A stretch of DNA of 62,739 nucleotides, taken from positions 1 through 62,739 of the forward strand of contig JABDHA010000009.1 of assembly GCA_013285705.1 (NCBI GenBank). The letters run 5' to 3'. Shown piece after piece: positions 39,243 to 47,421 of the stretch. How positions within the stretch are numbered: position 1 is the first letter of the stretch; the number at the start of each line of letters is the position of its first letter. The position numbers and the translations under genes are program-made. The notes under the pieces are model-generated. The model was not told the DNA's origin, searched no databases, and saw only the letters and a program-made list of their open reading frames with translations. This DNA comes from Acidobacteriota bacterium. Lineage in GTDB: Bacteria; Acidobacteriota; Terriglobia; Terriglobales; Acidobacteriaceae.

Positions 39243-39484
39243 GTCATCCCGACCGTAGCGCAGCGGAGCGGAGGGACCTGCAGTTGAAAGAACTTGTCTC
39301 GGGGAGAACAGCGTTATTCTGACGATCATCGTTCGCCTGGATGAGATCCGTTATTCTGACAATCCGATCATCGCTCCCTAGCGCCACAGCCGTCATTCTG
39401 AGGAGCAACGCGACGAAGAATCCCAGCGATGACTGCTAGACGGAATCGCCGGAACCTTCCACTTCCATTCAGGTTCAGAATGAC
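39243..39484 (+). repeat. Cluster of diverged family A and B repeats
   Basis: GTCATCCCGACCGTAGCGCA at 39243; short heads GTTATTCTGACGATC at 39313 and GTTATTCTGAC at 39351; a family B copy at 39392-39430 ending GAAGAATCCCAGCGATG; then CATTCAGGTTCAGAATGAC at 39466-39484, a head in reverse orientation. This fills the 331-base gap; no gene seen. Confidence 0.75.
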
Positions 39485-39555
39485 AGGGTCAAATTTTTAC
39501 AATCCCACCCCCGCCCCAATCAACGACAATGATCTGCGTTTGGAGGAACCACTCT

Positions 39556-40002
39556 ATGTCCCCGATCAAAGCCATTCCCGACGGCTATCACCGCATCCAA
39601 CCCTACCTGTACATACGCGGCGCAGCCGAAGCCATCGACTTCTACAAGAAGGTCTTCGGCGCCACCGAGCGCATGCGCATGCCCCAGCCCGACGGCCGCA
39701 TCGGCCACGCCGAAATTCTGTTTGGTGACTCCGTCATCATGCTGGCCGATGAACATCCGGAGAAAGAAATCCATAGCCCCAAGCATTTCGGAGGCTCACC
39801 CATCAGCCTCATGCTCTACGTCGAAGACTGCGATGCCGTCTACCAGCAAGCCCTCTCCGCCGGCGCAAAAAGCCTGCGCGAGCCCGCCGACCAGTTCTAC
39901 GGCGACCGCATGGCCGGTGTCGAAGACCCCTTCGGCTTCCAATGGTGGCTCGGCACACACATCAAAGACGTTTCCATGGAAGAGCTGCAGAAGCCCCAGT
40001 GA
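39556..40002 (+). CDS. VOC-superfamily (glyoxalase/PhnB-like) protein
   Basis: A protein of 148 residues. It begins MSPIKAIPDGYHRIQPYLYI and contains AIDFYKKVFGATERMRMPQPDGRIGHAEILFGDSVIMLADE and the second half ending FGDRM-like FYGDRMAGVEDPFGFQWWLGTH. This is the PhnB / YdeI-like branch of VOC proteins; the substrate is not known. The ATG at 39556 has GGAGGAA ahead of it. Repeats flank the gene on both sides. Confidence 0.85.
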   Translation: MSPIKAIPDGYHRIQPYLYIRGAAEAIDFYKKVFGATERMRMPQPDGRIGHAEILFGDSVIMLADEHPEKEIHSPKHFGGSPISLMLYVEDCDAVYQQALSAGAKSLREPADQFYGDRMAGVEDPFGFQWWLGTHIKDVSMEELQKPQ

Positions 40003-40027
40003 GGCCATAAAAGCGAAAAAACAGAAT

Positions 40028-40099
40028 TGTCATCCTAAACTCAGAGCTGTCCTCAACCCAGAGCTGTCATCCTGAGCGCAGCGAAGGATCTGCTTTTCC
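40028..40099 (+). repeat. Family A repeat with two partial heads
   Basis: Heads at 40028 (GTCATCCTAAACTC) and 40049 (GTCCTCAACCC), then a full copy from 40066 (GTCATCCTGAGCGCAGCGAA...GGATCTGCTTTTCC). Confidence 0.75.
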
Positions 40100-40148
40100 A
40101 GCGATGCCGGAGATCAGCGATGTCGGGTGCCCCAGAGCGGGAATTTGG

Positions 40149-40210
40149 GTAGAAGCGCCGGCCTTTAGGCCGGTGAAAATGCAGAAAATCTAGGGGGCTT
40201 TAGCCCTGGG
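40149..40210 (+). repeat. Dispersed repeat family C copy
   Basis: GTAGAAGCGCCGGCCTTTAG, GGCCGGTGAAA, then AGGGGGCTTTAGCCCTGGGC. Confidence 0.75.
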
Positions 40211-40380
40211 CTTTCTCCAATATCGATTCGCCAGACACGACTAACCCGCGAGGAGCTGTCAAGCCCCCACCAACAAACAAATCTCCTAACCCTCACATTC
40301 CAAACGGAAAAAACCTCCCCGATCTTGGCAGAAAATTACCCCCGAAATTGCTACACTAAATACAGTGAGAAAAAAGCAAA

Positions 40381-40408
40381 CCCGCCAACAAGGCGGGCTT
40401 TTTCTTTT
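40381..40408 (+). terminator. Intrinsic terminator hairpin without an obvious upstream gene
   Basis: CCCGCC-AACAA-GGCGGG followed by CTTTTTCTTTT. It is preceded by CACTAAATACAGTG, a small hairpin, so a short transcript may end here. The gap 40003-40644 otherwise holds only repeats; near 40499 is a truncated family A head. Confidence 0.7.
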
Positions 40409-40644
40409 CCCACTACAGACATAGAGCGGATGGCTCACGACCAAGGGAGTCATCCTAAGTGGAGTTTGACGCGTTGTGTGCGCCAAACGCAATCAAAGAG
40501 CCGTCATCCTGCCCAACGGAGCGGCCTTTCTCTTTGCTACCCCAAATCCAGCCAGACCATCCGCCTCTATGTCGATTGCAGCCAACTATCAGTAGAAAGA
40601 CGAATTTACAAAAAAGTACCTCCCGGGGGGCTACAGGAGCCATC

Positions 40645-41526
40645 ATGTACATCGAATGCCGTCATATCTTCCCCAACGGAAAGAAATGCGAATCGCCCGC
40701 GCTGCGCAAACAGGACTTCTGCTTCTTCCATCACAACAAGCGCAATCGGCAAAGCTCGTCGAAGCGCTCCAGTCAGCCCTCCACCGTCGCGCATCATCTG
40801 CTGCAGCTTGAAGACGGAGACGCCATCGGTATCGCTCTTTCTGAAGTCGTCCTTGCCCTCGCCGCCAACCGCATCGACCCGCGCCGCGCGCAGATTCTCA
40901 TCTATGGCCTCCAGGTCGCCTCCAATCACTTCAAACAACTCTCGATAGGGCACAACAGCCGCTCCGTCCGCGAAGCCTTTCAGCACCCCGATGGCTCCCT
41001 CGTCGGCGTGCGCCTGCAATGCTACGACTTCGGAGAAAAGCACAATGCACGAATGGAGGACGAAGAGGACAACGAAGAAGACAACGACTCCCTCGACGCC
41101 CAGAAGGGCAAAATCGATAGCTGCGACGCTGCCATCGACCCTTTAGAAGCTATCGAGCCTTTAGAAATGGCTCAAGAAACAGATCAGGCAAAAGAAGAGG
41201 AAACCCACCTCCGCCGCCAGCCCAAACGCGCAGCTTCCTTCACTGCAGACGGCTCTGAAACCGGCGCAGAAAGCACTGAGACGGGCGCAATCAGCACTCT
41301 TCCGCAAATCCATGCCGTCGCCGTCCGAGTCCCGCATCGCGCAGCAAAGAAATCAGAAAAACGCCTCTCCCGCACCTTCCCCAGCAGTACAGAGGCTCTA
41401 CTCCTGCCGCCGAAACCACCCCTACCCCTCAGCCAAGTCCACCAATACGCGCAAAACGCCATCGCACGCATCTTCCCTCACACCCGAAGAGCCACAACCG
41501 GGGAGCCCTCAAAGACTTGCTCCTGA
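40645..41526 (+). CDS. MYIECRH-type Cys/His protein with acidic low-complexity tail
   Basis: A protein of 293 residues. The N-terminus MYIECRHIFPNGKKCESPAL then KQDFCFFHHNKR has C5, C15, C26 and H29/H30, a likely zinc knuckle. Residues 45-130 are helical (VAHHLLQLEDGDAIGIALSEVVLALAANRIDPRRAQILIYGLQVAS). The rest is acidic (EDEEDNEEDNDS), then low in complexity and Ala/Pro/Ser-rich. From memory, proteins with this N-terminus occur in several copies per acidobacterial genome; the function is unknown. The start has AGGAG five bases upstream. The last 80 or so residues look weakly conserved. Confidence 0.75.
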   Translation: MYIECRHIFPNGKKCESPALRKQDFCFFHHNKRNRQSSSKRSSQPSTVAHHLLQLEDGDAIGIALSEVVLALAANRIDPRRAQILIYGLQVASNHFKQLSIGHNSRSVREAFQHPDGSLVGVRLQCYDFGEKHNARMEDEEDNEEDNDSLDAQKGKIDSCDAAIDPLEAIEPLEMAQETDQAKEEETHLRRQPKRAASFTADGSETGAESTETGAISTLPQIHAVAVRVPHRAAKKSEKRLSRTFPSSTEALLLPPKPPLPLSQVHQYAQNAIARIFPHTRRATTGEPSKTCS

Positions 41527-41592
41527 ACTTCTGGAAGACCACCAACATCTTCGCGGATGATGGAGCGGGGATCGATGATGGATTAGAAAGTC

Positions 41593-41632
41593 GTCATTCT
41601 GACGACCGCAGGGAGGAAGAATCTCAACGATA
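41593..41632 (+). repeat. Dispersed repeat family B copy
   Basis: GTCATTCTGACGACCGCAGG ... GAAGAATCTCAACGATA, downstream of the MYIECRH gene. Confidence 0.85.
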
Positions 41633-41714
41633 TCGAAGAGTCAATACCGCTCGGATACAGCGCCATTGCCTCAATATAGGGATAGGCCAGCTCTAGCTGA
41701 GGCCTGAGAAGAGG

Positions 41715-41777
41715 TAGGTCGGGGCTTCAGCCCCGACACAAAAACTCAATCAGATTGAGGGGCTTTAGCCCCTGAGG
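41715..41777 (+). repeat. Dispersed repeat family C copy
   Basis: AGGTCGGGGCTTCAGCCCCG ... GAGGGGCTTTAGCCCCTGAG, a clear twin hairpin just after the kinase gene. Confidence 0.75.
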
Positions 41778-41797
41778 TACCGGCCGATATCCGCAAC

Positions 41798-44263
41798 TCA
41801 CTCCTGAGGCACCTTCGGCACCTGCTGCAAAAGCCGCTTCCACGTCTTCTGATTCCGCCGGTGGCTCTTCTTCAAATCCTCCAGAATCCGCTCGAAATCC
41901 GTATGCCCATGCAGATGGTTCCACGCCGGATTCTTGGCAAACCAGGGATAATTCTCATTGCCCAGGTAGATGGCGCGCCGCAGCCAGTGCAGAGCTTCGC
42001 TCTCGTCTCCTTCGACCGCAAAATAAGTCGCAAGTCGATAAGCCATTTCGCTGTCGGCCTCGGCTGCTGCAATCGAGTCTTCGGTAATCAGTGAATTGCC
42101 ACGCGCTCGTTCGCCTACCTGCACATAGCACATGGCAAGCGTGGGATAGGCGATGCGCATGCTGTCATCGTCGCGGATGACCTCCTCAAGCGTCTCAATG
42201 GCCTTCCGCAGATCGCCCTGGCGCATGTGCTGATACGCCACCGAAGTCCGCAGCAGCGGATGCCTGGGCTCAAGCGTCAAGCCTTTTTCGAGTTCTTCTC
42301 CAGCAAGTTCCAGCTGGTTCTGGTACTGATACACGCGCGCACGATGGTTATAGATCACAGGCGCATTCGACGGGTTCAACTTGAGCGACTGGTTGAACTG
42401 GTCGAGCGCCTCTTCATACACGCCGTCCAGCCGCAGCGTCATGCCCGCGACCATATGCACGTTCCAGTCGTTCGAAGCCGTGCGCAGCAGGTGTTCAATG
42501 CCATGCCGCGCGCTCTCTTTCTCGCCGCGTGAAAGCAGCATGTACACGCGGTAAAGATTCGCTTCGACAGAGCCCGGATCGAGATCGAGCGCGTGATCGA
42601 AGGCACGCCGCGCCGCCATCACATGCATGTGGCCGCCGAATCCGTGCCGCACATATTGCAAATGCGTGATCCCAAGGCCGCTCCATGCCGGAGCGAACGA
42701 TGGATTGCTCTCGACGACGCGGTCAAACAGCTCACGCGCCCGGTCCAGATCTACCTTGCTGCCGGTGCGCTGCATAAACGAGGACAGCATCGCGCGCGCC
42801 TGCAGATATTCTTCCGATATTTTTTCGGTAAGCGTGGTGCGCGGCGCTCCGCTGCGGTCATTGGTTTGCGTAAGCTGGCCAATTCCCTGCAACGATGCGA
42901 ACACCTCGTTGCAGATCTCCGTCTGCACCGCAACCAGATCGAACGAGGGCACGCTGATGGCGCCGCCGCCGCTCACGCTTTGCCGGGACACATCGAGCAG
43001 CTGCCAGTTCAGGTCAAAGCCTTTTTCCGAACGGATAAAGTTTCCCGTCAGCACCCATCGCACCAGCAGCTTCTGGCCCACTTCCAGCGGATCGATCTGC
43101 GCCAGAGGAAGATACATAAGCGCGCTCGTCGGCCTCACTACGAGCGACGACATGCGCGAAATCCTTGCCGCAATCGCATCCGCTAGAGCAAACCCGTAGA
43201 GTGGCGTCACCTCCGAAGGGCCGAAGTTCTTAAACGGCAGCACGACAATCGTGTTCTGCTTCGCCTGCGTATCCGCCGACTCGCGGAAGCGCTCGGCCAG
43301 CATCGAAAGCAGACCGGTTGTCCGCTTCTCATCTTCGGGAGCGGACACAGGCAGATGCGCCGCAGCCTCGCCGGGAATGATGCCCGTCTCGATCTGCAGC
43401 GCTTTCATGATCGTCTTCAACGCCTCGCGCACTTCGGCAGCACTCGCGTAGCGTTCGGCTGGATTCTTCTCCAGGCAGCTCAGGATCACAGAGCTCAGCT
43501 CTGGCGGCTCATCGGGACAGCATTGGTTGAGCGACGGCGGATCGATGAACTGAATGGCGCGGATACTTTGAAACTCGTCCGCATCCGGCCGGGCAAAAGG
43601 ATGACGTCCGCTGACCAGCTCATAGAGGATCACTCCGAGCGCCCAGATATCGCTCTGCACGCTGCTCTGCCCGGTCACAAACTGTTCGGGCGCCATGTAA
43701 GCGATCGTTCCGCCACGTGCTGTATAGGTTGCCGCGACCGGTCCCGGCTTCCGGCGCGACGATTTCGAGGGATCGAACTCGGCTTCGTCGGGATTCAATC
43801 GCCGCGCGAGGCCGAAATCCAAAATCTTCACCAGTCCGCCGTCCGTCAGAATCGCATTCGCCGGCTTCAGGTCGCGGTGAAAGATGCCGAGCGAGTGCGC
43901 CGCACTCAGACCGTCCGCAATCTGGATGCCGACGGAGAGCACCAGCTGGATGCTCGCAGGCCCTTTGGCAATAATCTTGTCCAGGGATTGCCCCGGCACA
44001 TACTGCATCACGATGTAAGCTTCTTCACCCTCTTCGCCAACCTCGTAGATGGCGCAGACGTTAGGGTGTTCAATCGCCGATGCCATGCGCGCTTCGCGCA
44101 GCACGGTCGTGCGCATCTGCTCCAGCGTCAGCGCGCCACGCTTCAGAATCTTGAGAACGACCGGCCGCATCAGCAGCGTGTCGTTCGCCAGATAAACGAC
44201 TCCGCTGCCGCCTGCTCCAAGCCGCCGGACCAGCTCATAATGCTCAATCGTGCGATGCTTCAT
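41798..44263 (-). CDS. Serine/threonine protein kinase with TolB-like region and TPR repeats
   Basis: A protein of 821 residues. The kinase domain (residues 8-270) has the glycine loop GAGGSGVV, K38 (VVLKIL), E56, catalytic D131 (FHRDLKPANAIL), D149 (LDFGLARR) and YMAPEQF, all intact. Residues 335-455 (TIVVLPFKNFGPSEVTPLYGFALADAIAARISRM) look like the TolB-like region often placed after such kinases. Residues 470-815 contain about eight TPR-like repeats for protein binding. There is no membrane segment, so it is cytosolic. The gene appears leaderless. Substrates are unknown. Confidence 0.93.
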   Translation of the reverse strand: MKHRTIEHYELVRRLGAGGSGVVYLANDTLLMRPVVLKILKRGALTLEQMRTTVLREARMASAIEHPNVCAIYEVGEEGEEAYIVMQYVPGQSLDKIIAKGPASIQLVLSVGIQIADGLSAAHSLGIFHRDLKPANAILTDGGLVKILDFGLARRLNPDEAEFDPSKSSRRKPGPVAATYTARGGTIAYMAPEQFVTGQSSVQSDIWALGVILYELVSGRHPFARPDADEFQSIRAIQFIDPPSLNQCCPDEPPELSSVILSCLEKNPAERYASAAEVREALKTIMKALQIETGIIPGEAAAHLPVSAPEDEKRTTGLLSMLAERFRESADTQAKQNTIVVLPFKNFGPSEVTPLYGFALADAIAARISRMSSLVVRPTSALMYLPLAQIDPLEVGQKLLVRWVLTGNFIRSEKGFDLNWQLLDVSRQSVSGGGAISVPSFDLVAVQTEICNEVFASLQGIGQLTQTNDRSGAPRTTLTEKISEEYLQARAMLSSFMQRTGSKVDLDRARELFDRVVESNPSFAPAWSGLGITHLQYVRHGFGGHMHVMAARRAFDHALDLDPGSVEANLYRVYMLLSRGEKESARHGIEHLLRTASNDWNVHMVAGMTLRLDGVYEEALDQFNQSLKLNPSNAPVIYNHRARVYQYQNQLELAGEELEKGLTLEPRHPLLRTSVAYQHMRQGDLRKAIETLEEVIRDDDSMRIAYPTLAMCYVQVGERARGNSLITEDSIAAAEADSEMAYRLATYFAVEGDESEALHWLRRAIYLGNENYPWFAKNPAWNHLHGHTDFERILEDLKKSHRRNQKTWKRLLQQVPKVPQE

Positions 44264-44271
44264 CTATAGCT

Positions 44272-44277
44272 AGTGTA
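44272..44277 (-). promoter_or_regulatory. Candidate -10 box of the leaderless kinase gene
   Basis: TACACT on the minus strand ends eight bases before the ATG at 44261-44263; there is no Shine-Dalgarno. Confidence 0.4.
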
Positions 44278-44487
44278 GCGGCTGAAGCATTGCGGAGGCG
44301 TAAAAGGACTGTGGAGTTTTCGATACTCGTTGCAAAATGGAACATGCTGCATGAGGCGGTACGAAAGACGCCTCTACCTGCGGCTCAAATGCCGGTGTGC
44401 TCGCGGCAAGCGACTCCTCGATCGATGACTCAAAAGATCTTTTAATGACTGCACGGTCAATGGTGTTTAAGATGCCGAGCAATTCAA

Positions 44488-44493
44488 TAAAAT
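44488..44493 (+). promoter_or_regulatory. Candidate -10 box of the leaderless TetR gene
   Basis: TAAAAT ends eight bases before the ATG at 44502. Confidence 0.35.
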
Positions 44494-44501
44494 AGGCAAC
44501 A

Positions 44502-45101
44502 ATGCGCAAAACGAATCCAACACGCAAGAAAGTACTTACCGACTTCCGGAGGGCCGAGATCCTGGCAGCGGCAATGGTGGTCTTCGGGAAAAAGGGCTTT
44601 GACGCCACACGGATGGACGACGTGGCCCAGCAGGCCCGAATTGCAAAAGGTACGCTCTATCTCTATTTTCGATCGAAGCGCGATATCTATACGACTGCGG
44701 TGCAACACGCTTCCGCCCAACTGCAGGCGCTCACCAACGAACGGACAGGACAAGGTCACACCCTGGAGGAAAAACTAAAGGGGTTCATCGCGGCCCGCGT
44801 TGAATTTTGGGGAGAGAATCGGGGTCTGCACCGCATGCTGCTCAGCATCGGACGGGAGGCCACTCACCACAAACAGACACTGCTCATGCAGCGAGCCTCT
44901 GTAGATATTTTATTACGGATATTTACGCAGGCCGCAGAGTCAGGAGAAATTACCCAACAACCATTCGAGCCGGCGGCGTGGGCTACACTCGATCTGATTC
45001 GCGGTGCAAATGAACGACGATTTCTTGGAGTGACAAAGAACGCACCCGAGGCTGAGGTCAATATTCTTGTGGCTTTCGTATTGAAGACGCTCCAACAATA
45101 G
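44502..45101 (+). CDS. TetR/AcrR-family transcriptional regulator
   Basis: A protein of 199 residues. The N-terminal helix-turn-helix (AEILAAAMVVFGKKGFDATRMDDVAQQARIAKGTLYLYFRSKRDIYTTA) is the TetR DNA-binding domain. The C-terminal ligand-binding half (residues 65-199) is variable. The gene diverges from the kinase and converges with the symporter genes. Its stop (TAG, 45099-45101) touches the stop of the next gene on the other strand (45102-45104) with no base between. The target is unknown; the kinase is a candidate by position. Confidence 0.92.
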   Translation: MRKTNPTRKKVLTDFRRAEILAAAMVVFGKKGFDATRMDDVAQQARIAKGTLYLYFRSKRDIYTTAVQHASAQLQALTNERTGQGHTLEEKLKGFIAARVEFWGENRGLHRMLLSIGREATHHKQTLLMQRASVDILLRIFTQAAESGEITQQPFEPAAWATLDLIRGANERRFLGVTKNAPEAEVNILVAFVLKTLQQ

Positions 45102-45368
45102 TCAGTGTCCCATGCCATGACCGCGACCACCCAGTGGACGGTTTGTTCCCTCAACTGGCTCCGCGGCCACCCGCTTATCACTCGTGCGCCCGAGCAAAAA
45201 CATGATCAGCCCGAAAGCAAGCATCACTACACCCCAGATAAGGTTGATGTTCATACCAGCTGAGCGTTCATAGATGACGCTGCCGCGCGTGAACAATCCC
45301 AAGATGGTCATAATTGCGCCGACGATCAGGAACATCAATCCCATGGGAATTCGCAGATCAAGATTCAT
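45102..45368 (-). CDS. Small two-span membrane protein next to the symporter
   Basis: A protein of 88 residues with two hydrophobic helices (residues 8-28, IPMGLMFLIVGAIMTILGLF, and 41-60, LIWGVVMLAFGLIMFLLG) and a Gly/His-rich tail. I do not recognise a named family. It starts 21 bases after the symporter stop on the same strand, so it is probably co-transcribed and could be an accessory subunit. This is inference from position. Confidence 0.65.
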   Translation of the reverse strand: MNLDLRIPMGLMFLIVGAIMTILGLFTRGSVIYERSAGMNINLIWGVVMLAFGLIMFLLGRTSDKRVAAEPVEGTNRPLGGRGHGMGH

Positions 45369-45389
45369 TCTCGTTCACTCCTCTGTTCG

Positions 45390-47222
45390 TTAGCGGAAGA
45401 TAAGGTTCAGCGCAATGAGCATTGCGATCAAGCCAACGGCAATCACTTTGGGGCGCGCATACCAGGCCATGTGATGCTCGACCGGCTTGGGCGTGAGCGA
45501 ATACACCAGTCCTACAAGCTCGCTTTCCTCACGAGGCTTCGTCATGAGGCTGATGATAACCGTCAAAATAAAGTTGACGGAGAATGCCCAGATGGCTGTC
45601 CAGAAATTCTGCGCCATCTCACTCGGATACGAGTGGACAACCGTAATCCATCCGCCATGAATGCCAGGATGCGCATCGGCAGGCAAGGTCAGCCCATGAT
45701 GCACAACCGCAGCAACCGTGCCGCTCACCAGGCCTGTAAAGGCTGCATGACCGGTGGTGCGCTTCCAGAACATGCCGAGCAAGAACGTTGCAAACAGCGG
45801 TGCATTCACAAAAGAAAACACCAGCTGCAGCGTGTCCATGATGTTGTTGAATGAGGTCGCCGCATACGCCGTCGCCATCGACAGCAGAATGCCGCCGACC
45901 GTCGCCCATCGCCCCATCTTCAGATAGTGCGAATCGCTCGCATTCTTGTGGATATAGGACTGGTACAGGTCGTACGTCCAGACGGTGTTGAAAGCCGTCA
46001 CGTTTCCCGCCATCCCGGACATGAAACTCGCCAGCAATGCCGTCAGGCCGAGCCCGAGAATACCCGTTGGGAAGTAGTGCAGCAGCATATTCGGAATGGC
46101 AAGGTCGTAGTCGAGCAATGGATGGCCACGCTCGTCTGTCATGACTTTGCCGGTAACGGGATTCACCTTCGCCGGAATCAGGCCCTTGCTGAATTTTGTC
46201 GGATCGGATAAATCGTTTGCCGCTGCAGGCGCTGCGGTTGTATTCAGCGTTGGCGCCGATTGCAGCATGGCGTGCTGTGTGGTCGTCGTCGTGGCAATAG
46301 CGATCAGCCCGGGCAGGATCACGAGAAATGGAAAGAACATCTTCGGGACCGCCGCAATCAGCGGAACGCGACGCGCAGACTCTTCCGAATCCGAAGCCAT
46401 CGCCGTCTGGATCACGAGAAAGTCCGTGCACCAGTAGCCGAAGGAAAGGACGAACGCGAGCCCCATCGATAATCCGAACCACTCCACGCCCAATGGATTA
46501 TTGTGGGCGTTGGTCATACCCCGCCATGAGTGCGTATACGCCACCGGCAGAGCAGCCTTCAGGCCGCTCCACCCGCCAACATTCTTCAGACCAACCCAGA
46601 CCAGCGGCAGAAATCCTGCCACGATCAGGAAGAACTGCAATACCTCGTTGTAGATAGCGCTGGTCAGTCCACCCAGAAAGATATAACCAAGCACAATAAT
46701 TGCCGAAATGATGATGGCGAAGTGAAAGATCCAGCCCAGCGGCAAATTGAACTTGAGGAACAACGAATCAAACACATGCAGCGTCTGGATAAGCCGTGCC
46801 ATCGCATACATCGAGATGCCGGACGAAAACACGGTCATCACAGCAAAGGAGCACGCATTGTAAGCACGGGTTTTTTCATCGAAGCGCAGCCGCAAAAATT
46901 CGGGCACCGAGCGCGCCTTCGACCCGTAATAAAAGGGCATCATAAAGACGCCGACAAAAATCATCGCAGGAATCGCGCCGATCCAATAGAAGTGGCTGGT
47001 GGCGATGCCGTATTTCGCTCCAGACGCGCCCATGCCAATCACTTCCTGCGCGCCTAGGTTGGCAGAAATGAAGGCCAGCCCACAGATCCAGGCTGGCAGC
47101 GAGCGCCCAGCCTGAAAGAAATCTTTGCTCGTCTTCATAAACCGCTTGAGTGCGAAGCCAATGCCCAGCACAAAAGCGAAATACAGAAGCATGATGAGCC
47201 AGTCGATAATTGTCAGGTCCAC
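45390..47222 (-). CDS. Sodium:solute symporter (SSS family)
   Basis: An inner-membrane transporter of 610 residues with about 13-14 spans, of the SSF/SGLT group. The N-terminal part shows FQAGRSLPAWICGLAFISANLGAQEVIGMGASGAKYGIA, in which the Na+ site lies, and SVPEFLRLRFD. The 60 residues between spans at about 310-370 are a Thr/Ala-rich periplasmic loop (ATTTTTQHAMLQSAPTLNTTAAPAAANDL). Sugar or similar neutral solute is the likely cargo but cannot be fixed. It starts MDLTIIDWLIMLLYFAFVLG. Confidence 0.92.
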   Translation of the reverse strand: MDLTIIDWLIMLLYFAFVLGIGFALKRFMKTSKDFFQAGRSLPAWICGLAFISANLGAQEVIGMGASGAKYGIATSHFYWIGAIPAMIFVGVFMMPFYYGSKARSVPEFLRLRFDEKTRAYNACSFAVMTVFSSGISMYAMARLIQTLHVFDSLFLKFNLPLGWIFHFAIIISAIIVLGYIFLGGLTSAIYNEVLQFFLIVAGFLPLVWVGLKNVGGWSGLKAALPVAYTHSWRGMTNAHNNPLGVEWFGLSMGLAFVLSFGYWCTDFLVIQTAMASDSEESARRVPLIAAVPKMFFPFLVILPGLIAIATTTTTQHAMLQSAPTLNTTAAPAAANDLSDPTKFSKGLIPAKVNPVTGKVMTDERGHPLLDYDLAIPNMLLHYFPTGILGLGLTALLASFMSGMAGNVTAFNTVWTYDLYQSYIHKNASDSHYLKMGRWATVGGILLSMATAYAATSFNNIMDTLQLVFSFVNAPLFATFLLGMFWKRTTGHAAFTGLVSGTVAAVVHHGLTLPADAHPGIHGGWITVVHSYPSEMAQNFWTAIWAFSVNFILTVIISLMTKPREESELVGLVYSLTPKPVEHHMAWYARPKVIAVGLIAMLIALNLIFR

Positions 47223-47421
47223 GTTGCTCTGCTACATCCCTTCATCGAAATAAACCTTGTCGTCATCCGCAAACCTGCCTCGTATACATCTCAAAGCCTA
47301 TGACGCTCTGGAAAATTCAACATCGAGGAAGTGTCTGCGCGGCTAAGTCTCTACCGCAATGTACGCGTTTTCATTGCGGACGTCCAGAGAAGAAACACTG
47401 TCTTATCCAGCCTTGAGCCAA

